Shown here piece by piece: positions 47,306 through 60,248 of a stretch of 64,000 nt of DNA. This stretch comes from Ischnura elegans. Its lineage: Eukaryota > Arthropoda > Insecta > Odonata > Coenagrionidae. The DNA lies in assembly GCF_921293095.1 (NCBI RefSeq), contig NW_025791658.1, positions 4,712,001 through 4,776,000 of the forward strand. The letters run 5' to 3'. Made by a program: the position numbers and the translations under genes. Each line of letters begins with the position of its first letter. Position 1 is the first letter of the stretch. The notes beneath the pieces are model-generated. The model did no database searches and had not been told where the DNA came from. It saw only the letters and a list, made by a program, of their open reading frames with translations.

Positions 47306-47491
47306 TAGGGGCCGCTATCGGAATAACGCGAGCCAAATGCTGGCGTTATTGTCGATGCTATAAAGCGACCCCAAATTCCGCGTAGGGGCCGCTATTTTGA
47401 GATAGTGAATCGGGGGGGCGTAATATTGCGCCAGAAATAGCATCTTCGTCCTGATAGCGGAGCCGCTATCTGTTACAGAATAGCCCTGCTA
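47306..47491. mobile_element. Short MITE-like element truncating the Copia RT
   Basis: Imperfect inverted ends TAGGGGCCGCTATC... and ...GGCTATTCTG-type (plus strand CAGAATAGCCCTGCTA) bound 186 bp. It contains an 18-bp palindrome GATAGCGGAGCCGCTATC (47453-47470) and a second taggggccgctat copy at 47384. The Copia reading frame stops making sense at its right edge. Confidence 0.45.
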
Positions 47492-50400
47492 AACTGTGAT
47501 ATCTTGTCCTTCGTTCCGACAAGCAACATATATCATCAACATAAACCCCTACTTTAAGGTCAGACATGCTAAAAATACATGGATCACTTAAACACTGTTT
47601 TAATCCATACACAGACAAAATTGAGCTAAGATGCAAATACCAATTTCTACCTGATTGCTTTAAACCGTATATACTCTTATTTAACTTACATACATAAAAC
47701 TTTCTATCAACCGTTATATTCTCTCCGAGATATTTTGGTATCTCCATGTACACATCCTCTTCTAATTTACTGTTTAAATATGCCCCTACAATATCCAACT
47801 GATCCATTTCTAAATCTGTCTCAACAGCAATAGCTATAAGAAGCCTCAGACTTTTCTTTTGAATAACAGGACTAAATGTGTCATGGTAATCAACTCCATG
47901 AATTTGACCATATCCCTGAGCAACTAACCTTGCCTTGAACTTTATAATTTCCCCTTTATCATTACGTTTCAAAGCAAACACCCATTTTGAACCTACAATA
48001 TTTAGTCCCTCTGGTCTTGGCACTATTTCCCATGTCCCTTGGTCTGACAAAACTTTTACTTCTTCTTGCATTGCCTGTTTCCAAAACTCAGAATCTTTAC
48101 TATTAAAAGCCTCTGTTACTGTCCCTGGAATGGAAGTACACTCAATACTTGCATGAGCATAGTTGCAGCTTTGACATGATGTTGGCTTCCTAACACGCTT
48201 TGACCTCCTTGGAATGGACTGGCTTGGTACCTCACCTGCAACCTCACCAGGGACAAGGTTTGTCACTGGTACCTCTAAATTAGTAACTGTGGGGTAGACC
48301 ACCAAGACAGGCTGTTCAACGTCATCCTCCAAAACTGCAACACGAGGCACTGCCTCCTCTGGTATCTCAGGCACTGCTCCCCCTGAAACTGAATCTGGGA
48401 CCACTGGAGTCAGACCTGGGATCACCACCGGGTGTGATGAAATTTGGTTTGATTTAGTCTCCTCAGCTTTTCCATCGCCTGTGAAAACATAGCCTTGTTC
48501 CACAATGTCTTCTCCTGGATCAGGTTTGCCATCGCTGTCTAGATCGGGAATCTTGATATCATCTCGGCTCATCTTAAAAGGAAATTTTGATTCGTTGAAC
48601 CTGACATCTCTGCTGATTATTACTTTCTTCTTTTTCAGACTCCAAAGTCGATATCCTTTGATGCCCTCTTCATATCCTAACATGATGCTTTCTTCTCCTC
48701 TGGGACTCAATTTTCCATCTCTTGTCTCTCTTGGCTGCCATGCCCATGCCTGGCATCCAAAAACTCTTAGATAGTTATAATCTATGTCTTTTAGTTCCCG
48801 TCCTTTCCACAAACTCATTGGAATATTGCTATTTCGTGCAGAAGTAGGAGACAAATTTCTGAGATGTACAGCAGTCATGAGAGCTTCTCCCCAAAATCTT
48901 TTATGAAGACCAGATTTTATCAGTAAACATCTCGTTGTATTCAGAATAGTTTCGTTGTACCTCTCAGATAGCCCATTTTGCTGTGGAGTATATGCCACTG
49001 AGAAACGATGTAAGATTCCACATTCTTCCAGGTGTACTGAGAATTTTTTATCTGTGTATTCTCCACCATTGTCACTCTGGAATTCCTTAATTTTCCTATC
49101 GTGCAGGCATTCCACTCTACGTTGAAATTTCTTGAAATTTTCAAATACTTCTGACTTCTTTTTCAATAAGTAGACCATAGAATACCTTGTAAAATCATCA
49201 ATAAATGTGACAAAGTACTTAGCTCCATTGAAAGTCTTGGGTGTAAATGGACCTGCCACATCAGAATGGATTCTATCCAAGACCTTGCATGTATCTTCTC
49301 CACCTATGTTAGGAAATTTTAACCTTTTCATTTTCCCAGCATTACAAGTATCACAATCAAAATGGTTAATTCCACATTTTTTATCCAAAGGAATTCTCTT
49401 CATATCATCTTCATTTAGATGCCCCAGTCTATCATGCCATATTATGGTAGATACTATGGATGCTTTCTTTGTCTCAGAAATAATCTTGACATCTTCAATG
49501 CTGACTCCTCCTACTGTAGTGATGTAATATAAATTATTTACGAGAAATGCCTTTAAGAAAACTTCTCCTTCATCTGATATCTCGTTCACCCCTTGATAAC
49601 ATGAGAACTTCATTCCCTTCTTGTCCAATACTCCTTGTGAAAGCAAATTATCTTTCAAATCAGGGATGTACAGTACATCTGAGAAGTCTATAGTAAAGCC
49701 ACCACATTCAGTGGAGATCTCCAATTTTATGGTGCCAATTCCTTTGACTTCCAAAGCATATCCATCACCCACAACAACTTGACCAGTTATGGGACAAAGA
49801 TTTATGAATAAATCTTTTCTATTGGTCATGTGGTCTGATGCTCCACCGTCCAGTATCCATAATCCCCCACCTCCTATACTTTTCTCTTGGTGAGTACACA
49901 ATGCTTTATATCCTCTTGTGATGACAGAAGCTCGCCCCTTCTTCACAGATTCAAAATTCTGATTCTTCTCTATAGCATTTTGTTTCTTATCGGGGCACTG
50001 GAAAGATAGATGTCCCTCTGTTCCACATACATAACAGATGGGAGGATGGCTTTTTCTTCCACCTTTACCTTTGTTCTTTCCTTTCCCTTTAAATCTATTC
50101 ACTCCATGCTCAGAAAACTCTGATTCCTTTGTGACCTTGTAAACTTGATGTGCATCGCTATTATCTTCAGATTTGAGCTCTTTCTTTTCTCTTGACATGC
50201 ATAGCATCTTCTGCTCTTCCACAAGCATGTCACCCAATACTTCTCTTGAGACTAATTTCCCTTTCCGATAACTCTGGACAAAAAACTTCCAATCAGATGG
50301 AAGGCCGTTTAGATATACATTAGCTAGCATATCATCATCAATTTCCATACCACATTTCTTGATTTTCCTGCGATAATCGTTTATTATGGCAACATATTGA

Positions 50401-50846
50401 TGAATACTCATCTCCTTAGTCTTTTGTGTGTTCCACATAGCTCGATTGAAGCTGCATAGCTCAGAGCGGCCGTAACTCGTGCACATGGTCTCCAACGCTT
50501 CCCACGCTGCCTTAGCATTATCGCAGGCGTCCACATGCTCCAGAAAAGTCTTCTGAACGTTACAATAGATGAGTCCCAGACATGTGTTGTCCAGCCTTTT
50601 CCTCCGTTTCACCTCATAATCCGGCGGATCTCCCGCGACTAACACACCGTTCTCTTCTATCGTCCACTCTTCAAAACCTTTGATAGCTTCAATGCATTGA
50701 GCTTTTAAGAATAACCCCTTCATTCCTAGTGTCCACTCGTAATAGTTCGGCCCTTCAAGTTTATCAGCCACAGGCAAGGAGCTTCCAGGTAACTGCCCCT
50801 GGGCTGACTCGCTATCCATCATTTGATTTTGCCGCCGTCCGGACAT
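47466..50846 (-). pseudogene. Copia gag-pol polyprotein, truncated in reverse transcriptase
   Basis: One open frame continues upstream to 50942, but the first 32 residues come from the inserted TIR element; MSGRRQNQ at 50846 is the natural start. In order: Gag with UBN2-type sequence (LEGPNYYEWTLGMKGL), zinc knuckle CYVCGTEGHLSFQC (about 49996-50037), aspartic protease WILDGGASDHM (the usual D-S/T-G is D-G-G here), GAG-preintegrase HDRLGHLN with CDTCNAGK, integrase core with the D-D-35-E residues (HSDVAGP, QSDNGGEY, LSERYNE), and RT up to the catalytic VYVDDICC. After that the frame enters foreign sequence and stops. RNase H is absent. There are no internal stops over more than 1100 codons, so the truncation is recent, but the element cannot be autonomous. 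Confidence 0.9.
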
Positions 50847-50900
50847 CGTTCCTCTCTTTTTCTTTTTACGAGTTCGACGAGTTATTCCAAGCCACCCAGC

Positions 50901-53900
50901 AAAGAAAAACTGATTTCCATCAGATTTGACACTGACTTCCAACAGGTTTGACGCACTGATTTCCTTCTCCTTTGAATCTGTTTTGAAAATTGAAACAGCT
51001 GGAAATCAGTTGGAGGACAGTGGGAAATCAGTTGTGAAGGTCCAACATGGCGGCTGTTTTCCTACTCATTTCCATGGGTGCGGTCCAATGAATGCTACTT
51101 TCGCTACCAGACGCTACAGACGGAAGTGCTCCGGAGCACCGGTCCATGGGCGCTACGTTCGCTACGAGAATTTCTTTTCGGACCGGTCAGGAGCGAAGTC
51201 AAGATGGCGGAAATGAACGAGGGTGGGCAAACTGGGATTATGAAATCGAAGATGTGGTTTTAATTGCGAATTGAGGTGACTATGATCATTGAATATTAAT
51301 AAATATGTTTGAATATCATTAAAATGAATTTTATTTTTCAATACCGAGGCTCCACATAGTAAAGGAAGAAACTTTGGACTGTATTTCTCACACCAACCCT
51401 CGCCTACCCTTCTCAATGAAACTCATTACCCTAGTAAAGGAAAAAGTAGGTACTCTACCGTTTTCCCAGTTGAAACATATTAACTTATAATGGCTAACGA
51501 CTGTTAAAAAACATTAATCTATTTCATGTATATCCTATTTTTCTTCAGATTTTAATTTATGGCATGAGTAAATTTGTCGATATATGTTCTTACAATCCTT
51601 TCTTTATATTACATGCCCCTTTTAATAATTATTGTTGCCTTTTGTATGTAAAGGCTGCTTCCAAAGACATTTGAGTTCATTTTGTGGGAGATACGAGAAT
51701 GTTTGTCGATATTTAGTTCTTGCTATATATTTATTTAAATCACAATTAAATTTACATCTATTTACTAAGTGCGTCTACTCCGTTACTTCGTAGTCACTTA
51801 TATAGGAGAAAGGCGCCCACATTAAGCGTCCATCATCTGCAACGTGAGTAAACTCTCCATTGCCTCAGTGCATTCCCTTCGAATTTCCGCCAAAAATTGA
51901 CTCGCTCCTCCGCTGACCCAAGTTTTCAGGGGAGCGTCTGGAGCTGGTCTGGAGCGAGGCGGGAAACGGGTGTATGACGTTTTCCGTGACGTCACAGCCT
52001 AACCTGTAGCGCTACGTAGCGAATAACGGACCGCTTGGTGGCGCTCCGAAGCATTGGTAGCGTTCAACGGACCGCACCCCATGAATGTGGTTTGACTCTG
52101 TTTTCCACCGTTCAACAGATTTGAATCCGGTTTCCCCGTTTTAGCTATTTCGAATTTGTTTTCCACCGTCATACCGATCTGAATCTTGTTTGCAACTCGA
52201 TTCTCACCTCCTATGACCTGCTGATGCATGAGTTATTTCCGCCAATTCCAAGTTTCGCAGAGCTGCACTCAACCAACGTTTCTAACTTCACATATTACAT
52301 CTCTATCATCAATCTGGATGTAGACTCGGCAGAAAAAAAGTTTACAAAATACAGCCTAACAAAATGAACGTCATGTAAGTCTCCCACCACAATGAAATAA
52401 CACAGGCTCTATTAACGTATTTATTAGGTATGCACAAACCATATTGGAAGTACATATTCAATTGAAAATACATTGTCATCTAATTTGTTAAATTTCTGAG
52501 GCTGAATACACTTAAAATCTCAATGTCATGCATTAGAAATATTTTAGGGAAACACAGAATTTACAGATGAAATCTCATTGGAAGGAGAGTTTGACAAACT
52601 AGTAGTGCTTTTCCACACTGTTTATCAGTTCTAACAATCTTGAACACTCATCGAAAGGCACAAGGTTCGCCAAGAGTAAAAGAACAATCATTGCACCAGA
52701 ACAACAACTTACATCAGATTTCACAATCTTGAATTATCGAAGAACACAAATTTTTCCGTGATTAACAGAAAAACCACAACACTAGAAAATATTTCAGATG
52801 CCTCTACGAAAGAAAGACTTCTTTACATGCCTTATGAAAATAATTCTGATTCAGTATTAAGCCAACCATATCTGTATGTTTCACTACAGAAACCTACCAC
52901 AATGTTTATACATAAACACGGTCGTTTCACTTAGCACAAACAAACCTGCAAGATACACAATACTCTGAAAATCCTGGTAGGTTCTCGTCGGCGACTTAAC
53001 GAACGTACATATTATACATATTGCATACAATAATATTAGCAATCGCTCAAAAACTGTAGACACAAGATAAATTATTCAAAGAAAACACAAAAGATCCAAA
53101 TCACAACAAGAATTTTACTGTCGCTTAAAACCTGAAGAGATGCACGAATGGCTTAATTCAACGCTGCGGGAATTTAGCACTGGTTAAATAATACTGATAT
53201 GATTATTTTTTTTTCTCCACACCCTATAACTTCAGCACAAAACAGACAACCACAAGCACGTAAACATTCAAAACGAAATCGGGTATCGGCGTTGCTACTT
53301 TGGTTTGCTATCTTTCGTAGTTAGGTGGCAGCACTATACCGGCTATATTTTTTTAAATGCGAAGTGAGGTTTTTACGTGCTTTCAATCCCAAGTCCCCAA
53401 GTTATGTACCGTTTGGTATATATATGGTAGTGAGTTCCAACAGGAGAAATGATGTGCTATACAAAGTGCGGATGATGTACATTAAATATTTTTCATCACC
53501 CGTGCATTTTTGCAAGACGGCAAAGTACATGTTTCCTCCTTTACGTCATTATTTTATTTCTGACCATGATTTTGAATTAAATATACTCATTGACACCACA
53601 GAAAAAGTAATTTTCCAATCAACGCAGTAGTAAAGCCTGTGTGAGATGGGTTTCTACAAGACACTCATATCAGGAGAATTTCAAATTCATTCTACAATTC
53701 AACTCTGTTGGAAAGTACTTGTGGAAAACACTTTCAAGCCAATAAATAAGGAATAGAGTTTCAAATGACATTCAATTCAGTGTCAATACAGTCCATGTGG
53801 AAGACAGCTGGAAACCAGTTACAATGGAAATGAGATTCAAATCACTTCCTTCCATTTCCTGTCCGCTGGAAACCAGTGGAAATCAGTGTCAAGACAGAGT

Positions 53901-53970
53901 CAAATCAGATTTTAACGATTCAGATCAGATTCAAATGAGGTTCAAAACGGTTGGAAATCAGTTTTTCTTT
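50901..53970. mobile_element. 3.07-kb TIR element inserted in the Copia leader
   Basis: The left end AAAGAAAAACTGATTTCCA is matched by TGGAAATCAGTTTTTCTTT on the right (ending 53970). Degenerate GGAAATCAGT / GGAAACCAGT motifs crowd both ends (50905-51040 and 53690-53965). The AT-rich centre (52.3-53.3 kb) has no transposase. A target duplication is not clear because the right flank is a TTTTC repeat. It contains the 51076-52079 MITE. Confidence 0.6.
51076..52079 (+). mobile_element. 1004-bp MITE, copy 1, target duplication CAT
   Basis: Termini GGGTGCGGTCCAATGAATGC and the reverse complement of GGGTGCGGTCCGTTGAACGC; flanks cat (51073-51075) and cat (52080-52082). The ends are rich in 'gctacgnnncgctac' motifs. 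AAGATGGCGGA near 51203 resembles a YY1/Pho site. Non-coding. The second copy, of the same length, lies inverted at 55714-56717. Confidence 0.85.
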
Positions 53971-54081
53971 TCTTTTCTTTCAGTCTGCAGACTCTGGTTG
54001 ATTTGTACTCGAAGTTTATCACCGTTTGCTCAAACGATAGTCTTCTTCACCAACACGTTTAATTCTCCGCACTTATGCCTG

Positions 54082-54095
54082 CTGGGTCCATAACC
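54082..54095 (-). promoter_or_regulatory. Copia primer-binding site (initiator tRNA-Met anticodon region)
   Basis: The minus strand reads GGTTATGGACCCAG. Metazoan initiator tRNA-Met has CTGGGCCCATAACC around its anticodon, so 13 of 14 bases pair. Drosophila copia is known to be primed by a 5' half of this tRNA, and the site's place immediately inside the LTR end CA fits. Confidence 0.65.
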
Positions 54096-54354
54096 TGACA
54101 AAAAAATATTTGTTTCGGTAACCAGTGGACGAAATCTTCGTGCCACTATGAAAGCTTCGACAGTAAGTCCGGAGAAAAAACAGGATCAACTATCTACTTC
54201 AAGTTTTATTCTTCAACCTTTTTTCAAGAGTCACCACAAAGTAAAACAACCAACCCTTGACTACAAAAAAGTACATAGATACTTTTTTCTGTTGATAAAA
54301 AAAATGGCATTGTCCGCGAATATACGAAATATACATTTCATGGAAATCTTAACA
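54096..54354 (-). repeat. Copia 5' LTR
   Basis: On the minus strand it starts TGTTAAG and ends TTTTTGTCA directly before the PBS, giving TG...CA ends and about 259 bp. An AATAAA polyadenylation signal lies in GAAGAATAAAACTTG (about 54204-54218). The start is ambiguous by two bases (TGTG). No 3' LTR is left for comparison. Confidence 0.6.
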
Positions 54355-54380
54355 CAAAGTTCTTCTTTCTTAATTTAATT

Positions 54381-55501
54381 ATGAATCGCTTTCACCAAGT
54401 TACGCCTCAAACAATTAATTTTATCAAGTGCGCTAGTAACGCAGTTAAGGCCAGCCTCTACAGGAGACTTTCCATAAAGTACCGGATCGCAGCCCTAAAC
54501 ATCTTTTTCAACAGCCAGTGCATCAACCACAACATCATCCCTAATTACATCAACCGCCAGTGGAAGGAACCCCGGTCTTCAGCGGGCTCCTTTGCAGTCA
54601 ACGCAGCCAAGAGGACTTGGCTCAAAAGGGAGTTACATGAGTGGTATGTGAAAAGAGACGCTATTTCCCATTACCTGTTTCTTCTATACGTGGAGCTCAC
54701 TCGCGATCTTCACTGGATTGAGTGGTTGATTTTAGATGACTTAGTTCGCCAAAAAAGTAGTGAAATTGCCTTTGAAAAGAGAGCCACCATTCTGCGCAAG
54801 TTGGAGGCCCTTAAGACGAAGCAGACGTCTAGTACCAAACAAACCTTCGCGGATCAACCAGTGGTGGACGCCCATTCTTTCGGACCACGAATCGTAAATC
54901 TGTCTAAACACTCCTTTAAGCCAAATGAAGTGACCTTATTAGAAAAGGGCTTGAAATACGTGCCAAATATCCCCATTTCCGTGAAGGACGTTAAGAATTT
55001 AGCAGTGGATTGTGACATAGCTCTCCAGAAAGACAATATGCATGTGAAGCATTTCATTGCCCAGGAGTTAAATAGGTTTATAGTTCATGAATCAAAGGTG
55101 AAGAGACGATACCCAGAATTTGAAACTCTTAACTCGATTAAGTGTACTCTTAGGTCAGAACAGCTAGTTATTCAGAAAGCTGACAAGGGGAACGCAGTTG
55201 TGATTATGGATAAAGAAGATTACTTAGAGAAATGTGAACAGTTCATACGAGACAATGGGATCAAAGAATTGCCGACAGATCCGACTGCCAAGTTCCAAAT
55301 AGAGTGCAAAAGAGCCTTAAAATCAGTTTCAGTGTTATTTAAGTGGAATGAAGTGAATAGGTTACACCAAATGAACCCCTCAGCTCCACGTTTTTTTGGG
55401 CTTCCTAAAATTCACAAGAGTGATTGTCCAATTAGACCCGTTGTTTCCAACGTCATGGCTCCAAGCTACCTCTTGGCGAAAAAACTCAACTGTGTACTAA
55501 G
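54381..55501 (+). pseudogene. PLE protein, N-terminal part (RT fingers region)
   Basis: The ATG lies directly behind the 27-bp repeat. About 373 residues are uninterrupted, with the PLE-typical IQKADKGNAVVIMDKEDY (about 275-292) and FFGLPKIHK...PIRPVVSN (about 340-360) motifs. At CTA-AG (55497-55501) the frame meets the inserted transposon. The same CTAAG resumes at 58890 in frame, so the protein before insertion was one ORF of roughly 820 residues or slightly more. The remaining frame into the insert (to 55646) is meaningless. Confidence 0.88.
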
Positions 55502-55713
55502 GGGCCTATTACGAACGAGCGGGCGGTACGCTACCGCCGGGCGGAGTTTTCGTTCGGTATACGGTATCATACCGCCCCTTGCGATTACGAATGGGACGGT
55601 CGGCAAGTCACCGCCGGGCGGAGAGTACGTGTCAGGGGGTCGGTAAGGAGCGATGCGGCGGAAGTGACGTTTGTATGAAAAATTCTGAGCTCCTTCAGCC
55701 CGAAAATGGTGTA

Positions 55714-56717
55714 GGGTGCGGTCCGTTGAACGCTACCAATGCTTCGGAGCGCCACCAAGCGGTCCGTTATTCGCTACGGAGCGCTACAGGTTAGGCTGTG
55801 ACGTCACGGCAAACGTCATACACCCGTTTCCCGCCTCGCTCCGGACCAGCTCCAGACGCTCCCCTGAAAACTTGGGTCAGCGGAGGAGCGAGTCAATTTT
55901 TGGCGGAAATTCGAAGGGAATGCACTGAGGCAATGGAGAGTTTACTCACGTTGCAGATGATGGACGCTGAATGTGGACGCCTTTCTCCTATATAAGTGAC
56001 TACGAAGTAACGGAGTAGACGCACTTAGTAAATAGATGTAAATTTAATTGTGATTTAAATAAATATATAGCAAGAACTAAATATCGACAAACATTCTCGT
56101 ATCTCCCCCAAAATGAACTCAAATGTCTTTGGAAGCAGCCTTTACATACAAAAGGCAACAAAAATTATTAAAAGGGGCATGTAATATAAATAAAGGATTG
56201 TAAGAACATATATCGACAAATTTACTCATGCCATAAATTAAAATCTGAAGAAAAATAGGATATACATGAAATAGATTAATGTTTTTTAATAGTCGTTAAC
56301 CATTATAAGTTAATATCTTTCAACTGGGAAAACGGTAGAGTACCTACTTTTTCCTTTACTAGGGTAATGGGTTTCATTGAGAAGGGTAGGCGAGGGTTGG
56401 TGTGAGAAATACAGTCCAAAGTTTCTTCCTTTACTATGTGGAGCCTCGATATTGAAAAATAAAATTCATTTTAATGATATTCAAACATATTTATTTACAT
56501 TCAATGATCATAGTCACCTCAATTCGCAATTAAAACCACATCTTCGATTTCATAATCCCAGTTTGCCCACCCTCGTTCATTTCCGCCATCTTGACTTCGC
56601 TCCTGACCGGTCCGAAAAGAAATTCTCGTAGCGAACGTAGCGCCTATGGACCGGTGCTCCGGAGCACTTCCGTCTGTAGCGTCTGGTAGCGAAAGTAGCA
56701 TTCATTGGACCGCACCC
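55714..56717 (-). mobile_element. 1004-bp MITE, copy 2, target duplication GTA
   Basis: Reverse-complement copy of 51076-52079, with the same length and very few differences. Flanks gta (55711-55713) and gta (56718-56720). Two different 3-bp duplications (CAT, GTA) show that the family uses 3-bp sites without the TWA preference of PIF/Harbinger, so a Zator- or CMC-like source is possible. Confidence 0.87.
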
Positions 56718-58032
56718 GTAGCCAATGGCAAGGGCGTGCGGTGTTCCAATTCCGCGGCAACTGTTCCTAGCAGACGAATATTTCGGCAAGAGTTGTTGGC
56801 AGTCTATAAAGACAATTAGTGGCATTTATGGATTAATAAGGATGTGTTCTTCGTTAATTCACCTTAAAAGTTTGACAAATGAACGAATTTTGCTCCTCAA
56901 TTCTTACTTATAGGATAAAAAGTTGAATAAAACAATAATTAGCAGTGACTTGCGGAAGATATCATCAAAAAATCACGTATGAGCAGACGCAGGTAGTGAC
57001 AAATTGCGTGGTAGACCATCGAAAAATTACGATAGAAGTACTTTTAGGGCCAACGGGCAAGGTGAACCACCAATTCCATTAGAGCTTTGACCGAAATGTC
57101 CATTCTTAAAAAATATATGAAAATCCACCACGAATACTTAGCTGGAGAGCCTTAATCACAGACAATATGACACTCAACATCTGTGAAATGACAAAATATC
57201 TGTTTGTCATTGCATTCCTTCTGCATTCCTTTCGTGTTAGTAACGGGGTTTGGAAACCTAATGCAAATTCAGAGAACAAGAAAGGCACTTTTAAAAATAA
57301 TGAAAAATAACTTTTTGGCTGCTATCTATGAAAAGCAATGGAGAATTAAAAAACACAAGATATTCACTTCTGGTTAAAATAAAATTTTATTTCAAAATAA
57401 TGTGACAGAGTTTCACCATTTCTTTGGTTTAATCACGGGTACACAACCACAGCAAAACAGTCTGCCCACAATAAACATGTGAGATCGCGAATCGGTTCCT
57501 CGGCAATCACACACACAGGCTACAACTTATTTCAATATTTCAGGTAAAATCCACAATCGATACAAGCTCACACCATTATAAATAATGGTAAACAGGCAAA
57601 TACGATCATAAAAAACTGGAAGTCACTACCATTCTTATATTCATCACGTAAACATTACAATCAAGAGCTCGCTATGATGAAAACAACTATATAATCACTG
57701 ATTTTAAGCCTCACATTATCCCACGCAAGTGGCACAGGTGACTTTTCTCACTACAATTCCTTGGTACGAAATTGATATACTAGTATATAAACAAATTTCA
57801 CACATGACTTTGAACTTGATAGCTTGATCGTGAAATGTTATCTCTGCGGTGAATGACGAAGGTATAAACGCCACTGACAATCTTTACATTACTATCAGAC
57901 ACTTCTCGATAGCGTAAACCACTGTTTAAAAACCAACCACAATGGAACAGTGATAACTACAGCTCCTGGCAGATGTTTGTCAACCTCGTCAAACTTTGTG
58001 CATTACAACCACTGGTACTGTGATTAACGGTA

Positions 58033-58330
58033 GTTGTCACATTGAAAATAACACTATTTTGAAACAAAACATGTTCGTAGAAATCTCCAAGCAGTGAGCA
58101 AAAGTTACATTCACCTCACTATTCAAGCAGTTATAACGTTGAAAATAACACTACTTTGGCACAGAAGATGTTCGTAGAAATCTCCAAGCAGCGAGCAAAA
58201 GTAGTATTCACCTTGCAATACAAGAAGTTGTCACGTTGAAAAAATAATATTTTGCCACAAAAGATGTTCGTAGAAATCTCCAAGCGGCGAGCAACAGCTG
58301 TATTCACCATACAATACAAGCACAGGCAGT
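58033..58330 (+). repeat. Three ~100-bp tandem repeats inside the 3.39-kb transposon
   Basis: Units start at about 58033, 58133 and 58230, each with gttgaaaataa...gatgttcgtagaaatctccaagc(a/g)gcgagcaa...tattcacc...caatacaag. Non-coding on inspection. Confidence 0.7.
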
Positions 58331-58889
58331 CCTTAACGACGAATTTTCCGGCACCTATGAAGAAATGGAAGATTTTATTGCATATAAAAACATTGCGGAC
58401 ATTAAAAAACATCCAAATTGTTCTAATTAAATAAATGAATGAGGGTCAACTTACAATCAACGTATCCATCTCCTACGGCCGTGGCTCTCTCTCTCTCATC
58501 TCAGACGGCTACAACGTTGTTGTTATATGGGTATTATACTTTTTTTGTTCAACTGCTCCAGTCGGCTCCAGTTTTGTATTTTATACGCTTACTCAGACAT
58601 TAATATTATAAATAACACAAAATGTGATAGCTTCCGAGTTTCTATCGTCGGATATTTTGTTTTAAAAACGCCAACTCGACCCGAAAAATGTAAACAGACG
58701 TCCGCCATTAGGGGGTCGGTATCTCACCACCGGGGTAGCTGGCCGTGGTATCATACCGACCCCTAAGCCGTGGTATGATACCGACCGGTGGCCACTCGTA
58801 ATCGCTCGGGGGCGGTAAACGCGCTTCGGGGCGGTATGATACCGCAGGCGGTATCTCACCGCATGCGGTAAGCCGTTCGTAATAGGCCT

Positions 58890-60248
58890 CTAAGACACCA
58901 CTCAAAGTTTACCCCTAAGTATGGAGTTACTAACGCCATTGACTTCATCCAACACGTCTCTAAAATTGATATCCCCAATAAGTGCTTGTTAGTGTCTTTT
59001 GATGTGTGCAATCTCTTCACCTGTGTCCCACCCGTCCCACCCAAAGAAGCCGTAGACATAGCAGAATCTTTTCTTGTCCAGAAACGTGTGGCAGCTCCCA
59101 TTATAAGTGACTTGTGTGATCTATTGAAGATTTGTGTGTCTCAAAATGATTTCAAATTTAACGGTGTATTTTATGAACAGCCCAATGGATTGGCCATGGG
59201 CTCTCCTTTATCCCCTCTCCTGGCGGACATATATATGGACTTTTTCGAAAGGAACCTGTTTTCCCCCAATAATCCACAGACCAAAAATGTGCTATCCTGG
59301 CATCGATATGTGGACGATGTGTTTTGTATTTGGACTGGCTCAATAAGACAACTAAAAATGTTCCTATCTTTTTTGAATTCTTTGGACCGCAATTTGAATT
59401 TCACTTACGAAATAGAAGAAAATAACTCTCTCAACTTCCTAGATCTTAAAGTCACTAAGGTCAACAATCACCTCGAGTTTTCAGTCTTTCGGAAAAACTC
59501 CTATACGGACCAAGTGATCCACTCCAGTTCAAGACATTGTTTTTCCCACAAGTTATCAGCCTTTCACAGCATGTTACATAGGTTGCTGCATATTCCGATG
59601 TCCCCTGCCAAGTTCAATGAGGAATTAAACACAATTAAACTAATTGCTAAAAATAACGGATACAACGAACAGTTAATTGATAGCTTATATCGGAAACAAT
59701 TAAAAAAACAAGCAGTGGGAGAAATTTATGGATCCCGAACGCGACAAGAATCCACGGCCAAGTGGCGTAGAATCCTTTTTTTAAAGGACATTGGGCCGAA
59801 GATATACAAAAAGGTGCCTAAGGATAAAATTAAAGTTGCGTTTTACAATAAATCCAACCTCAGGAACATGCTGTCCCTCACCAAAGATCCCATCCCAAGA
59901 GAAGAAAGGAGTGGGGTGTATAGACTAAAATGTGAATGCAACGCGGTGTATGTTGGGCAAACGGGGCGACAATTTCAAGAGCGGGTAAAAGAACATCAAG
60001 CCTGCCAGAGAAATAAAAAGACTACTTCACAATTTGCTATACATTTGTTAGATAACAATCATCAAAGTGATTTTGTGTTTGAAGTGCATCATTATGAACC
60101 TAAAGGACCTAGATTAGACGCTTTGGAACAAATGGAAATTTTGCAGCACGTACGTTCCAATGACAACATTGTAAACGAATTTTTGTATGACTACCATTCC
60201 CCTCTTTTAAGCCTCCCACTCCTAAATTCCTGGGGCCTAAGTCCGTAA
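58890..60248 (+). pseudogene. PLE protein, C-terminal part (RT palm plus GIY-YIG endonuclease)
   Basis: It resumes in frame behind the insertion. RT motif A is VSFDVCNLFT, motif B NGLAMGSPLSPLLADIY and motif C RYVDDVF with the catalytic Asp pair. The GIY-YIG endonuclease follows as SGVYRLKCECNAVYVGQTGRQF with R and E (ERVKEH) of the nuclease core and a Cys pair before it, as in the Penelope/Poseidon group. The last codons (GLSP, stop at 60246-60248) come from the second inserted transposon; the original C-terminus continued beyond 62420. There are no internal stops. Confidence 0.9.

Larger units (their letters stand above)
47492..54354 (-). mobile_element. Ty1/Copia LTR retrotransposon, 3'-truncated and carrying an insertion in its leader
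   Basis: Reading on the minus strand: a 5' LTR (54354-54096), a primer-binding site (54095-54082), a short leader, a 3.07-kb TIR element (53970-50901), the rest of the leader, gag-pol from 50846, and a break inside RT at about 47491. The rest of RT, RNase H, the polypurine tract and the 3' LTR are missing, so no target duplication can be tested. Confidence 0.8.
55502..58889. mobile_element. 3388-bp TIR transposon splitting the PLE, target duplication CTAAG
   Basis: The left end is GGGCCTATTACGAACG and the right end is CGTTCGTAATAGGCCT; only the outermost base differs. CTAAG flanks both sides. Subterminal zones carry palindromic GGTATGATACC/GGTATCATACC and CCGCC-rich motifs (55520-55650 and 58715-58870). 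The interior is non-coding and holds a 1004-bp MITE and three ~100-bp tandem repeats. The superfamily is not assigned. Confidence 0.8.

Noticed and set aside
54228-54380. Second hammerhead motif in a 5' PLE pseudo-LTR
   Set aside because: Searched upstream of the ATG; only the 27-bp repeat remains before the Copia LTR, with no CTGATGA/GAAA pair.
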